Source of the DNA: Bacteroidota bacterium
GTDB lineage: Bacteria; Bacteroidota; Ignavibacteria; UBA10030; SZUA-254
DNA length: 8,907 bases
Reading direction: 5' to 3'
NCBI GenBank assembly: GCA_004322375.1
Contig: SCUC01000175.1
Coordinates: forward strand, 1 to 8,907
The first letter of the stretch is position 1, and each line of letters begins with the position of its first letter. The translations under genes were made by a program, and so were the position numbers. The notes under the pieces were generated by a model. That model had not been told where the DNA came from. It did no database searches and worked only from the letters and a program-made list of their open reading frames with translations. This document shows, in pieces, positions 1-7,317 of this stretch.

Positions 1-1
1 T

Positions 2-730
2 GCCGGTTATTTTGGCGCGATGCTCAGGACAACAGACGGTGGATTAACCTGGAACGCTCAAAATGCGGGAAGCTCTTCTTATTTCTATGGAATCTCCCAG
101 ATAGATTCATTACTTGCATTTGCAGTTACCTCCGGAGGCGAAATTTACCAAACAACGGATGCCGGCGCAAGCTGGGCACTGCAAACGATACCATCCACCC
201 GTTTTTGGGGAGTAGATTTTTCTGACCCGAATAACGGAACGGCTGTAGGAGACAATGGCGCGATTTTCCATACGGTTGACGGCGGGGTAAATTGGCATCC
301 TCATGCGAGCAATATATCCCGCAGGCTCTATGGCGTTTCCTTTGCGAACAATGAAGTAGGAACCGTCGTTGGCGTTCATGGCACTATTGTACGAATCGAG
401 GATGCTTCAACTGTTACCGGAATAAATATCCTCTCCGGAAATATTCCTTCAGAATTTTCACTTGGACAAAATTATCCTAACCCGTTCAATCCTACAACTG
501 TTATACGATATTCGTCATCCGTTAAAAGTGCAGTAACGCTGAAAGTCTACAACATGCTTGGGCAGGAAGTTGCAGCATTAGTGAATGAAGAACTACAACC
601 CGGTATCTATAACGTACAATGGGATGCAAGCGGATTGCCGAGCGGCGTGTATTTCTACCGCATCAGCGCTGTAGGACAAGATGGTATCTTGTCCTACACG
701 GATGTGAAGAGGATGTTGTTGATAAAATAA
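2..730 (+). CDS. Secreted YCF48/Asp-box repeat protein with C-terminal T9SS sorting domain (5' partial)
   Basis: The frame is open from base 2, so the gene starts upstream of the window and the ATG at 20 is probably internal. Numbered from that Met, Asp-box motifs (S/T-x-D-x-G-x-T/S-W) lie at about residues 3-11, 44-52 and 84-92. They sit in repeats of the form 'G-V-x-F ... G-x-x-V-G-x-x-G-x-I', typical of the YCF48-like beta-propeller family. A linker leads to a domain of about 95 residues (142-236) with NYPNPFNPTT, LGQEVAAL, GLPSGVYFYRI and a basic end, KRMLLIK. This matches the type A sorting domain of the type IX secretion system, which in known cases carries the protein across the outer membrane and is then usually cleaved. 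The protein is therefore probably released or surface-attached. Its binding partner or substrate cannot be told. The sorting-domain call is strong; the propeller call is good but rests on only part of the protein. Confidence 0.9.
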   Translation, partial: AGYFGAMLRTTDGGLTWNAQNAGSSSYFYGISQIDSLLAFAVTSGGEIYQTTDAGASWALQTIPSTRFWGVDFSDPNNGTAVGDNGAIFHTVDGGVNWHPHASNISRRLYGVSFANNEVGTVVGVHGTIVRIEDASTVTGINILSGNIPSEFSLGQNYPNPFNPTTVIRYSSSVKSAVTLKVYNMLGQEVAALVNEELQPGIYNVQWDASGLPSGVYFYRISAVGQDGILSYTDVKRMLLIK

Positions 731-758
731 TGATAGGGTGCGTGGTAATCTCTCAGCA

Positions 759-777
759 AGCGACTCAGCGAGTCGTT
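759..777. terminator. Small hairpin between convergent genes, possible terminator
   Basis: The arms CGACTC (761-766) and GAGTCG (770-775) are perfectly complementary around a 3-base AGC loop. One G-T and one A-T pair extend the stem to 8 pairs. It lies 29 bases after the stop of the first gene. No T-run follows on either side, so it is not a textbook intrinsic terminator. It could instead be a chance or repeat-derived palindrome. Confidence 0.3.
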
Positions 778-821
778 CTACCGTCCCGCTAAATTGAAAA
801 TGCTTAACACAACAGCATTGA

Positions 822-1070
822 GAGCTTGCCTCGCGCATACTATCGTATCTTTCCTCACGTTCCTTTCTTGTTATTCTACTGTTCGCAACTACATCTCACG
901 TTAATACACAAAGCATGAATGGTCAACAAATTGTGGAAAAATACAAAAAGTTGATTTCAGAGTTAAACAAGACATTACTGTTCGTCCCACTCAGGGAATC
1001 TTCCCGGCGTCCATGGAGCGCCGATGGATTCCATCTCTTTTTCAACTTCTGCAAGCTCGCCTTTCATTAA
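822..1070 (+). pseudogene. Possible remnant of a small exported-protein gene (signal-peptide-like frame without a start)
   Basis: Between a TGA at 819-821 and a TAA at 1068-1070 one frame is open. Before the opposing gene begins (up to about 974) it reads like the N-terminus of an exported protein: a basic residue (codon at 858), a hydrophobic core FLVILLFA (864-887), a polar stretch ending NTQS, then MNGQQIVEKYKKLISELNK, which would be an amphipathic helix. No ATG, GTG or TTG precedes the hydrophobic core. The only near match is ATA at 837. The ATG at 915 would give 51 aa without a signal. From 975 on the frame is only antisense to the large BNR gene. I read it as the decayed or truncated start of a periplasmic or lipoprotein-carrier-like protein, but chance cannot be excluded in so short a stretch. 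Confidence 0.25.
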
Positions 1071-4000
1071 TGTTTTTAATTTTTGAAGCTCAACGGATAG
1101 CTCTTCACTTCCTATTCGGTACGCGTCAAGGTGCGTTTGTCCCGGAGGCGAGGTTGACATGCGCTGGTCGTCCGCGATTCGTTCGATACGATTGCGAATA
1201 GATAGCGGTGAATTTTCGCTACGCGAACGTTTCGTCATATCGCCGCGCAAGTTGCGGAGAATTTCATTCATCGTTCGTTCGAGAGCGAATACCCTGGTCT
1301 TCAAAGCCTCAACCGGTCCGGGCGTTTCATTGAGCGCGCGTTTTATAGCGCTGATTTTTGAAGCCGCTTCAGTTGCAGTTTGCATCGTGCCGCTCAGGGT
1401 TCTTAAGAGCCTGCTGAGCTTCTTTTGAAACTCGGCAAGATTTTGAACGTCGGCTTGCTTCATTGTTTCCTGTCCAAGAACGGATACAGTTATTGATTGG
1501 GATTCGCCGAGTTGAGTTGCTATGCCGTCTATTCTTTTATACAGTGTAGCCGTGTATTTTCCCGGCATAACAAAAGGACCGGAATCGGGCTCATCGTCGC
1601 TGCCGGGCGGCGGGGGAGAGGCTAAAAAGTGAAGAGGGTATCTCAAATCCCATGTTACCCTGTTAACCCCTTTGGAGTTCGCTGCGCTTAACGTTCGTAT
1701 GAGGTTTCCCGCTTCGTCAGTTATTGTCAAAAAGATTTCGGGGGGAATCGCTTCATCCTCTGCCCGCAGCTCGTCCCATGTCGGGTAATAAACAGGTTGC
1801 TTGTTTTTTATGGCTTCCTTTTCTGCTTCCTGTCGAATCTCTTTTTTGGTTTTGTATGCGCTTTTTAAGAAATAGGTAAACGTCGCTCCAAAAGGAGGGT
1901 TGGGAGCGGTATAGTACGATTCACCTTGAGTCGCCTTCTTCGAACCGCCCAGGGGCATGGCAAGAATAAACATTCTTGCTTCCTTAACGCTGAACGTTAC
2001 AGCTTCCTGATCGAGAGTTGCTGTTGCAAGCGCGCGTAACGGGGTATAGTCATCGAGAATGTAAAATCCCCTTCCGAATGTAGCTACAACAAGGTCATTC
2101 TCCCGTTTTTGAATAGCAAGGTCTCGCACAGAAATTGTAGGAAGCCCGCTCTTAAGCTGAATCCATTTTTCGCCGCCATTGATAGTTACAAAAAGTCCGA
2201 ATTCGGTTCCGACAAAAAGTATGTTAGGATTAACATGGTCTTCTGCGATAGCATAGACAGGACCATTTTCCGGCAAATTGCCTGCGATGCTTTTCCAGGT
2301 TATTCCGGCATCAGTACTCTTTAGAACATACGGTTTGAAATCGGCGTTTTTGTGATTATCAAAGGTAGCATACATTGTTTGAACCGAGTGCTGAGATGTC
2401 AGTAAGCGCGAAACATAGGTTCGTTCGGGAACATCGGGAAACTTTTCAAATTTTTTCCATGATGCGCCTCCATCCGATGTAATATGAATCAATCCATCAT
2501 CCGTGCCGACTGTGAGAAGCCCTTCCTGCAAGGGGGATTCAGAAAGCGCGGTGCAGTTACCGTATAACGATGTAGAAGCATTTTTAGAAACCGCATCCAC
2601 TTCCCAAATTCTTCCCATCACGGGCAGCGTATTTCTATCAATTTGACGAGTGAGATCGCTGCTTATGGGCTTCCAGCTATCGCCTCTGTCATCGCTTCTG
2701 AAAAGGATATTTGCAGCAAAATATAATCGTGTATGACTGTGCGGACTGATGATAAGCGGGGAATCCCAATTCCAGCGCAATCCTTCTGCTCCTTTTTCCG
2801 GTTGTGGCTGAATTCCGAATTCTTCTCCGGTTCTTCTATCGTACCGGACTAGCCCGCCGTACTGGCTTTCGCTATAAACAATATTAGGGTCTTCGGGATC
2901 AACACGCGATTGAAAACCGTCTCCACCGGTTGTGATGAACCAGTCGGCATTGGTGATGCCGGAGGAGTTTCGCGTTCTTGATGGTCCTCCTAACGTCGAA
3001 TTATCCTGCGTTCCTCCATAGACATAATAAAAGGGCATAGAATTATCAACACAAACGTCATAGAATTGCGTGATGGGGAGATGCGCGTTGTATCTCCAAT
3101 TTTGTCCGCGGTCATAGCTTTCGTATAGTCCTCCATCGCAGCCAACGATGTAATGGTTTGTATTTGAAGGATCAATCCACATCGCGTGGTTATCCACATG
3201 CTTTGATTTATCTCCCAGCGAAGTAAAAGTTTTTCCACCGTCATCGGAAACGCGGAGAAACACATCCATAAGATACACTCTGTCGGTCACTTTCGGGTCG
3301 CCATAAATAGTCCCGTAATACTGAGGGCTGCTAGCGATAACATCGCTTTTCTTTTCCCAGTTCGCTCCGAAATCGGAAGAACGGAAAAATCCTCCCTTTC
3401 GTTGGGCGGCTTCAATGGTGGCATAGATAACGCGTGAATCCGCCGGGGAAATTGCTAATCCTATTCTTCCCATGTCAACAGAAGGGAGACCGTTTTTCAA
3501 CTTCGACCAGGTTGCACCTGCATCGGTAGATTTATAGATGCCCGACTCCGGTCCTCCATTGATTAATGTCCAAACATGTCGTCTTCTCTGGTAGGCAGAG
3601 GCATACAGGATGTCCGGATTATTGGGGTCCATGACGAGATCGGAAACGCCGGTGTTTTCGCTGATGGTGAGAATGCTTTTCCATGTAACGCCGCCATCCG
3701 TGCTTTTGTATAATCCTCGGTCTCCGCCCGATGCCCAAAGTGGACCTTGCGATGCTGCATAGACATGAGAGCTATTGCGCGGGTCAACGAGAATGCGAGC
3801 AATGTGTTCTGATTTTTTCAGTCCCATGTTTTTCCAGGACTTTCCTCCATCTTCGGAACGGTAAACACCATCGCCATACGAAACGCTGCGTTGACTATTG
3901 TTTTCCCCGGTGCCGACCCAAACGACTAACGGATTATTGGGGTCAAGAGAGATAGTACCGATTGAGAACGATGCTTCGTTATCGAAAATTGGCGACCATG

Positions 4001-4280
4001 TCACTCCCGCGTTGGTTGTTTTCCAGACGCCGCCGCAGGCAACTCCAATATACCATATTTGAGGCTCTTTCGGGGAAATTGCGATTGAAGAAATTCTACC
4101 GGACATTAGCGCAGGACCGATCGAACGGAGCTTCAGTCCGCCTAAGGTTTCGCTTTTTATGCTATCCTGCGTGAAGGTCTCTTTTTTGGTTTTATCGGTG
4201 TTTGAGGGGAGTGAATAAAGAAGAACGGAAGTGAGAACGAAGATGATGAGAATGGCAAAAGTAATGGTTCGGAATCTCAT
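975..4280 (-). CDS. Large secreted sortilin/BNR (Asp-box) beta-propeller protein, 'glycosyl hydrolase'-type annotation
   Basis: The protein has 1101 aa. An N-terminal hydrophobic segment (about residues 6-24, after MRFR) looks like a signal peptide; there is no lipobox cysteine. Residues about 50-745 carry some eleven Asp-box-like motifs, for example near 87-95, 141-149, 192-200, 250-258, 300-308, 387-395, 528-536, 601-608 and 654-662. These are typical of the VPS10/sortilin N-terminal and BNR propeller families, and the length suggests two propellers. Residues about 845-935 look like a beta-sandwich (NRVTWDLRYP, then MPGKYTATLY). Residues about 940-1090 are mostly charged helix, probably coiled coil. 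Homologues in Bacteroidota and relatives are often called glycosyl hydrolases, but Asp boxes are structural and I see no catalytic residues to support an enzyme. Unlike the convergent neighbour it has no T9SS sorting domain, so it may stay in the periplasm. No good Shine-Dalgarno precedes the ATG; this start is chosen because the signal peptide follows it at once. Confidence 0.9.
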   Translation of the reverse strand: MRFRTITFAILIIFVLTSVLLYSLPSNTDKTKKETFTQDSIKSETLGGLKLRSIGPALMSGRISSIAISPKEPQIWYIGVACGGVWKTTNAGVTWSPIFDNEASFSIGTISLDPNNPLVVWVGTGENNSQRSVSYGDGVYRSEDGGKSWKNMGLKKSEHIARILVDPRNSSHVYAASQGPLWASGGDRGLYKSTDGGVTWKSILTISENTGVSDLVMDPNNPDILYASAYQRRRHVWTLINGGPESGIYKSTDAGATWSKLKNGLPSVDMGRIGLAISPADSRVIYATIEAAQRKGGFFRSSDFGANWEKKSDVIASSPQYYGTIYGDPKVTDRVYLMDVFLRVSDDGGKTFTSLGDKSKHVDNHAMWIDPSNTNHYIVGCDGGLYESYDRGQNWRYNAHLPITQFYDVCVDNSMPFYYVYGGTQDNSTLGGPSRTRNSSGITNADWFITTGGDGFQSRVDPEDPNIVYSESQYGGLVRYDRRTGEEFGIQPQPEKGAEGLRWNWDSPLIISPHSHTRLYFAANILFRSDDRGDSWKPISSDLTRQIDRNTLPVMGRIWEVDAVSKNASTSLYGNCTALSESPLQEGLLTVGTDDGLIHITSDGGASWKKFEKFPDVPERTYVSRLLTSQHSVQTMYATFDNHKNADFKPYVLKSTDAGITWKSIAGNLPENGPVYAIAEDHVNPNILFVGTEFGLFVTINGGEKWIQLKSGLPTISVRDLAIQKRENDLVVATFGRGFYILDDYTPLRALATATLDQEAVTFSVKEARMFILAMPLGGSKKATQGESYYTAPNPPFGATFTYFLKSAYKTKKEIRQEAEKEAIKNKQPVYYPTWDELRAEDEAIPPEIFLTITDEAGNLIRTLSAANSKGVNRVTWDLRYPLHFLASPPPPGSDDEPDSGPFVMPGKYTATLYKRIDGIATQLGESQSITVSVLGQETMKQADVQNLAEFQKKLSRLLRTLSGTMQTATEAASKISAIKRALNETPGPVEALKTRVFALERTMNEILRNLRGDMTKRSRSENSPLSIRNRIERIADDQRMSTSPPGQTHLDAYRIGSEELSVELQKLKTLMKGELAEVEKEMESIGAPWTPGRFPEWDEQ

Positions 4281-4371
4281 ACGATTGTTTCAATAATGAC
4301 ATAAGTGGAAGTGAATTAGTTAAACGTGGAAATGTAACTTTTTAAGAGATGAAAGACAAAATGATGGTTGC

Positions 4372-4435
4372 GAGTAGATGAGTGATTGAGTAGTTGAGTA
4401 GTTGAGTAATGGAGTGGTGGAATGACGGGGTGGAG
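4372..4435. repeat. Degenerate tandem repeat, eight 8-base units (consensus GAGTRRTT)
   Basis: Cutting the stretch every 8 bases from 4372 gives gagtagat, gagtgatt, gagtagtt, gagtagtt, gagtaatg, gagtggtg, gaatgacg and gggtggag. The two middle copies are identical and the outer ones decay, but the 8-base phase never slips. It is strongly purine-biased on the + strand. It lies about 90 bases upstream of the BNR gene start and about 200 upstream of rfbB. Its role is unknown; it could be a slippage-prone repeat or part of a dispersed element. Confidence 0.75.
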
Positions 4436-4544
4436 TAAAAGTACAAAATCTTACCAATGAGAGAACGAACTCCGTAAAATACTTGTTAATAAAAAGCTAA
4501 TTATTAATATCCTATATTTTAATCAACCAGATCCAGCCGCAGAA

Positions 4545-4573
4545 TTGATTTTAGGCTTAGGTTTTCGTAGATT
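4545..4573 (+). promoter_or_regulatory. Candidate promoter for the polysaccharide operon
   Basis: TTGATT (4545-4550) and TAGATT (4568-4573) each match four of six bases of the sigma-70 consensus, with a 17-base spacer. They would start transcription about 50 bases upstream of rfbB. The area is AT-rich, and other weak -10-like boxes exist, such as TATATT at 4513-4518. I did not find a clear Bacteroidota-style TAnnTTTG box, so this is only a best guess. Confidence 0.22.
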
Positions 4574-4631
4574 AAGCATTACACTAAAATAAATACGCTA
4601 AACCATTCATTTTTCATAACATTACAAGCGA

Positions 4632-5642
4632 ATGACTCTATTAGTTACCGGGGGCTGTGGATTTATCGGCAGCAATTTTGTTCGTTATATGCTGGAAAGC
4701 CACCCGGACTATTCCATTGTTAATTTTGATAAGCTAACATACGCCGGCAACCTTGAAAATCTAAGAGGAATTGAAAAACATCCTCATTATACATTTGTCA
4801 AGGGGGACATCTGCAACGCTGAAGATATACAAGCGACAGTCAACACACACGGTGTAGATACCATCATTAATTTTGCCGCAGAATCACATGTTGATAGAAG
4901 CATCCTGGGTCCATCGGTTTTCGTTCAAACGAATGTTGCCGGAACCGGAGCTCTTCTCGATATCGCGCGTCAGACAGGAATAAAAAAATTTATACAAGTT
5001 TCAACGGATGAAGTGTATGGCTCGCTTGGCGCCGACGGGAAGTTTTTGGAAACGACGCCGCTCCATCCGAATAGTCCGTATGCGGCGACCAAAACTTCCG
5101 CAGATTTGCTGGCGCTTGCGTACCAGCATACGTTCGGAGTTCCGGTGATCATAACGCGATGCTCAAATAATTATGGTCCCTATCAATTTCCGGAGAAGCT
5201 GATACCTCTTATGATTGCGAACGCGGTGGAGGGCAAGCCCTTGCCGGTGTATGGAGATGGAATGAACATCAGGGATTGGTTGTATGTAAACGATCACTGC
5301 CGCGCCATTGACGTTGTGCTTCACAAGGGGAACATCGGTGAAATTTATAATATCGGAGGGAATAATGAGTGGGCAAACATTAGCATTGTGAAGCTCTTAT
5401 TGAAAGAGCTTGGAAAACCTGAAAGCTTGATCACATACGTCAAAGACCGCCCGGGGCATGACAGGCGTTATGCGATTGATGCAACAAAAATACAGAACGA
5501 ATTAGGCTGGTCACCATCAGTAACGTTTGAAGTCGGAATCCGCAAAACAATAGAGTGGTATTTGCAGAATGAACAATGGTGGAGAAGAGTCATGAGCGGG
5601 GAATATAAAGAGTATTATCGTACAATGTATGAGGGAAGATAA
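4632..5642 (+). CDS. rfbB: dTDP-glucose 4,6-dehydratase
   Basis: The 336-aa product has the usual length of RfbB/RmlB. This cytoplasmic enzyme turns dTDP-glucose into dTDP-4-keto-6-deoxyglucose with a tightly bound NAD, the second step of dTDP-L-rhamnose synthesis and of other deoxysugars. It is an extended short-chain dehydrogenase. The NAD-binding loop GGCGFIG is at residues 7-13, FAAESHVDRS at 81-90, and the dehydratase signature STDEVYG at 124-130, with Thr125, Asp126 and Glu127 as the expected catalytic trio. YAATK at 150-154 supplies the SDR Tyr150 and Lys154. Sugar-nucleotide binding blocks include NNYGPYQFPEKLIP (179-192) and RPGHDRRYAID (273-283). All key residues are present, so it should be active. 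No clear Shine-Dalgarno precedes the ATG. It is the first gene of the operon and overlaps the next by up to 14 bases. rfbA, rfbC and rfbD are not in the window and must lie elsewhere if rhamnose is the product. Confidence 0.97.
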   Translation: MTLLVTGGCGFIGSNFVRYMLESHPDYSIVNFDKLTYAGNLENLRGIEKHPHYTFVKGDICNAEDIQATVNTHGVDTIINFAAESHVDRSILGPSVFVQTNVAGTGALLDIARQTGIKKFIQVSTDEVYGSLGADGKFLETTPLHPNSPYAATKTSADLLALAYQHTFGVPVIITRCSNNYGPYQFPEKLIPLMIANAVEGKPLPVYGDGMNIRDWLYVNDHCRAIDVVLHKGNIGEIYNIGGNNEWANISIVKLLLKELGKPESLITYVKDRPGHDRRYAIDATKIQNELGWSPSVTFEVGIRKTIEWYLQNEQWWRRVMSGEYKEYYRTMYEGR

Positions 5643-7317
5643 TTTGAAGAGAGTAGAACATCGTTTACGCACAGGAGTTTCATTAGTAATTTTTGCATTG
5701 TGTTATCTCTTGTTCAGCACTACCCCTCTGCGTTCTCAAAGCCAGCAGAATGAACTGGATGAAGTGCAGAAGAAAGCAGAAGGATTGAAGTCGTTGAACA
5801 TCATGCAGCCATCGGGCGTCGCGCTGGAATCAACGGTTGACCCCCTTAAATATTTTGTCGGACCTTCCGACGGCATTTCGGTTAATATCTGGATGAGCCC
5901 GCCGGTGAATTTTCTTCTCACGGTTACGCCGGAAGGGACTTTGATTATTCCGACTGTCGCTGAAGTGAGCGTATCCGACATGACACTTGATGAGGCGAAG
6001 AAGAAAATAATCTCTGCTATCCGTCAAAAATATAAGGCGAACGAGATTAGCGTGACGTTAATTCAACCGCGTTCAATCGTTGTGAGCGTAACAGGAGTAG
6101 TTCTCAATCCGGGATTATACACGTTCACTTCTGTTGACCGCGCGAACAGGGTAATTGAGGAGGCAAATAAGCTATCGCGAACACAGATCCAGGCTGAGTT
6201 AGACGTTATCGAAGAAGATATGTCAACGCGAAATATTGTGCTGAAGCATAAAAACGGCTCTGAGGATAGAATTGACCTGACAAAGTTTTTCGCCACCAAG
6301 GAGGATAAGTTTAATCCGTATCTGCGCGAAGGGGATATTATTATCGTGCCTCGAAAAAATCGCGCTAAGAATGTTTTTGGTATTTACGGGGAAGTGAACG
6401 TTCCCGGAAGGTATGAGCTTGTTGCCGGAGATAAATTATCGGATGCGATAAAAATCGCGTACGGGTTTACGCGTCTTGCCCGGACGGATTCCGCTGAATT
6501 TTCGAGATTGAATGAAGATGGTTCACACTTAACAACATCAATCATAAATCTTGAAAACGTGCTGACCGGCATGGGAGAAGATATTCTCCTAGAGCCGGGA
6601 GATAGAATCATTGTAAAAACAAAAACAGATTTACGTGAAGATTACAGAGTATTTATCCAGGGTGAAGTGTTGTATCCGGGATATTATCCGATAACAAAAA
6701 ATCAAACGCGATTATCGCAGGTTATCAAGCAAGCCGGCGGCTTTACGGAATTTGCGTCGCTGAAATCTTCGGAGCTCATTCGCCGCTCCGTAAAAAAAAC
6801 AGAGCTTGAGACGGAACGATTGCTAAGCTTGCGCGGGGGCGCTTCTGTTGAGGATAGCTCGGACTATTTCCTTGAGACGGAACTTCGGTTGAAACGGGAA
6901 ATTGTAAACGTGGATTTTGAAATGCTGTTCGCGCAAGCGGACAGCGCACAAGACGTCATTCTCCAATCCGAGGATGAGGTGAATATTCCATCGAAACGGC
7001 AAACGATATACGTATTCGGTCAAGTTGTTTCCCCCGGACATATCCCCTATGTGAAAGGAAACGGGATTCAATATTATATTTCAAAAGCTGGCGGCTATAC
7101 GGAGCGCGCCCGGGAAGAAGACGTTAAAATTATCAAATCAAAAACAAAGCAATGGCTTGCTCCCGATGAAACGACAATCGAAGAGGGGGATTACATCTGG
7201 ATTCCCAAAATACCGGAACGGGATTTCGCATATTATGCCACAGTCGGCAGTCAGGTAGCAAGCGTGTTGAGCGTGTTTTTAGGACTAGCCGCATTAATCG
7301 TGAGTGTGTCGAAATGA
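5629..7317 (+). CDS. Wza-type polysaccharide export protein with SLBB domains
   Basis: The 562-aa product belongs to the outer-membrane polysaccharide export (OPX) family, which forms the channel that lets capsule, O-antigen or exopolysaccharide leave the cell. A signal peptide covers about residues 10-36 (hydrophobic core 17-32, cleavage probably near LRSQS); I see no convincing lipobox, although E. coli Wza is a lipoprotein. Residues about 70-145 form the Poly_export domain (DPLKYFVGPSDGISVNIW onward). Four SLBB-like repeats follow, each beginning with 'G-x-V-x-x-P-G': near 151-181, 250-281, 341-373 and 461-492. The last three contain a variant of 'AGGFT'. A hydrophobic helix at about 535-560 ends the protein and may cross the outer membrane as Wza's C-terminal helix does. 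It is clearly longer than E. coli Wza because of the extra SLBB repeats. The start is either ATG 5629 (given here) or TTG 5644, which has the better ribosome site. Its stop overlaps the next start as ATGA. Confidence 0.92.
   Translation: MREDNLKRVEHRLRTGVSLVIFALCYLLFSTTPLRSQSQQNELDEVQKKAEGLKSLNIMQPSGVALESTVDPLKYFVGPSDGISVNIWMSPPVNFLLTVTPEGTLIIPTVAEVSVSDMTLDEAKKKIISAIRQKYKANEISVTLIQPRSIVVSVTGVVLNPGLYTFTSVDRANRVIEEANKLSRTQIQAELDVIEEDMSTRNIVLKHKNGSEDRIDLTKFFATKEDKFNPYLREGDIIIVPRKNRAKNVFGIYGEVNVPGRYELVAGDKLSDAIKIAYGFTRLARTDSAEFSRLNEDGSHLTTSIINLENVLTGMGEDILLEPGDRIIVKTKTDLREDYRVFIQGEVLYPGYYPITKNQTRLSQVIKQAGGFTEFASLKSSELIRRSVKKTELETERLLSLRGGASVEDSSDYFLETELRLKREIVNVDFEMLFAQADSAQDVILQSEDEVNIPSKRQTIYVFGQVVSPGHIPYVKGNGIQYYISKAGGYTERAREEDVKIIKSKTKQWLAPDETTIEEGDYIWIPKIPERDFAYYATVGSQVASVLSVFLGLAALIVSVSK
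5631..5636 (+). promoter_or_regulatory. Shine-Dalgarno sequence that may select a TTG start for the export gene
   Basis: GAGGGA lies inside the last codons of rfbB. It ends 7 bases before a TTG at 5644 that is in frame with the export protein (residue 6 of the ATG version). It begins right at the end of the ATG at 5629, so it cannot serve that ATG. This favours initiation at TTG 5644, one base after the rfbB stop. The signal peptide stays intact with either start. Confidence 0.45.

Larger units (their letters stand above)
4281..4631. other. Intergenic region between divergent genes
   Basis: These 351 bases separate the - strand BNR gene from the + strand polysaccharide operon, so they should hold promoters for both. 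I see no credible coding frame. The first part (4281-4370) is mixed sequence next to the BNR gene start. An 8-base tandem repeat fills 4372-4435. From about 4470 to 4631 the DNA is AT-rich, as expected of a promoter and leader. No tRNA, riboswitch or strong hairpin was recognised. Confidence 0.7.

Noticed and set aside
110..379. - strand frame of 89 codons opposite the first gene
   Set aside because: The + strand encodes a clear propeller with a sorting domain. The antisense product has no recognisable motif.
799..819. Inverted repeat AATGCT / AGCATT with a 9-base loop
   Set aside because: It has only six AT-rich pairs, a long loop and no T-run, so it is within chance and not reported as a terminator.
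800..904. 34-codon frame from ATG 800 with a lipobox-like FLSC
   Set aside because: It stops 10 codons after the cysteine, so no mature protein would exist. It overlaps the better remnant frame, and the lipobox resemblance is probably chance.
1159..1428. Open + strand frame of 89 codons antisense to the large BNR gene
   Set aside because: It lies wholly opposite the well-supported coding sequence, has no ribosome site, and its basic, low-complexity composition is typical of an antisense shadow. The same holds for the other frames inside 975-4280.
4555..4577. GCTTA / TAAGC inverted repeat upstream of rfbB as an operator
   Set aside because: The arms are only five bases long in AT-rich DNA, and no regulator gene is adjacent.
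5736..7071. Several - strand frames opposite the export gene
   Set aside because: All are shadows of the Wza-type coding sequence, with no motifs, starts or spacing of their own.
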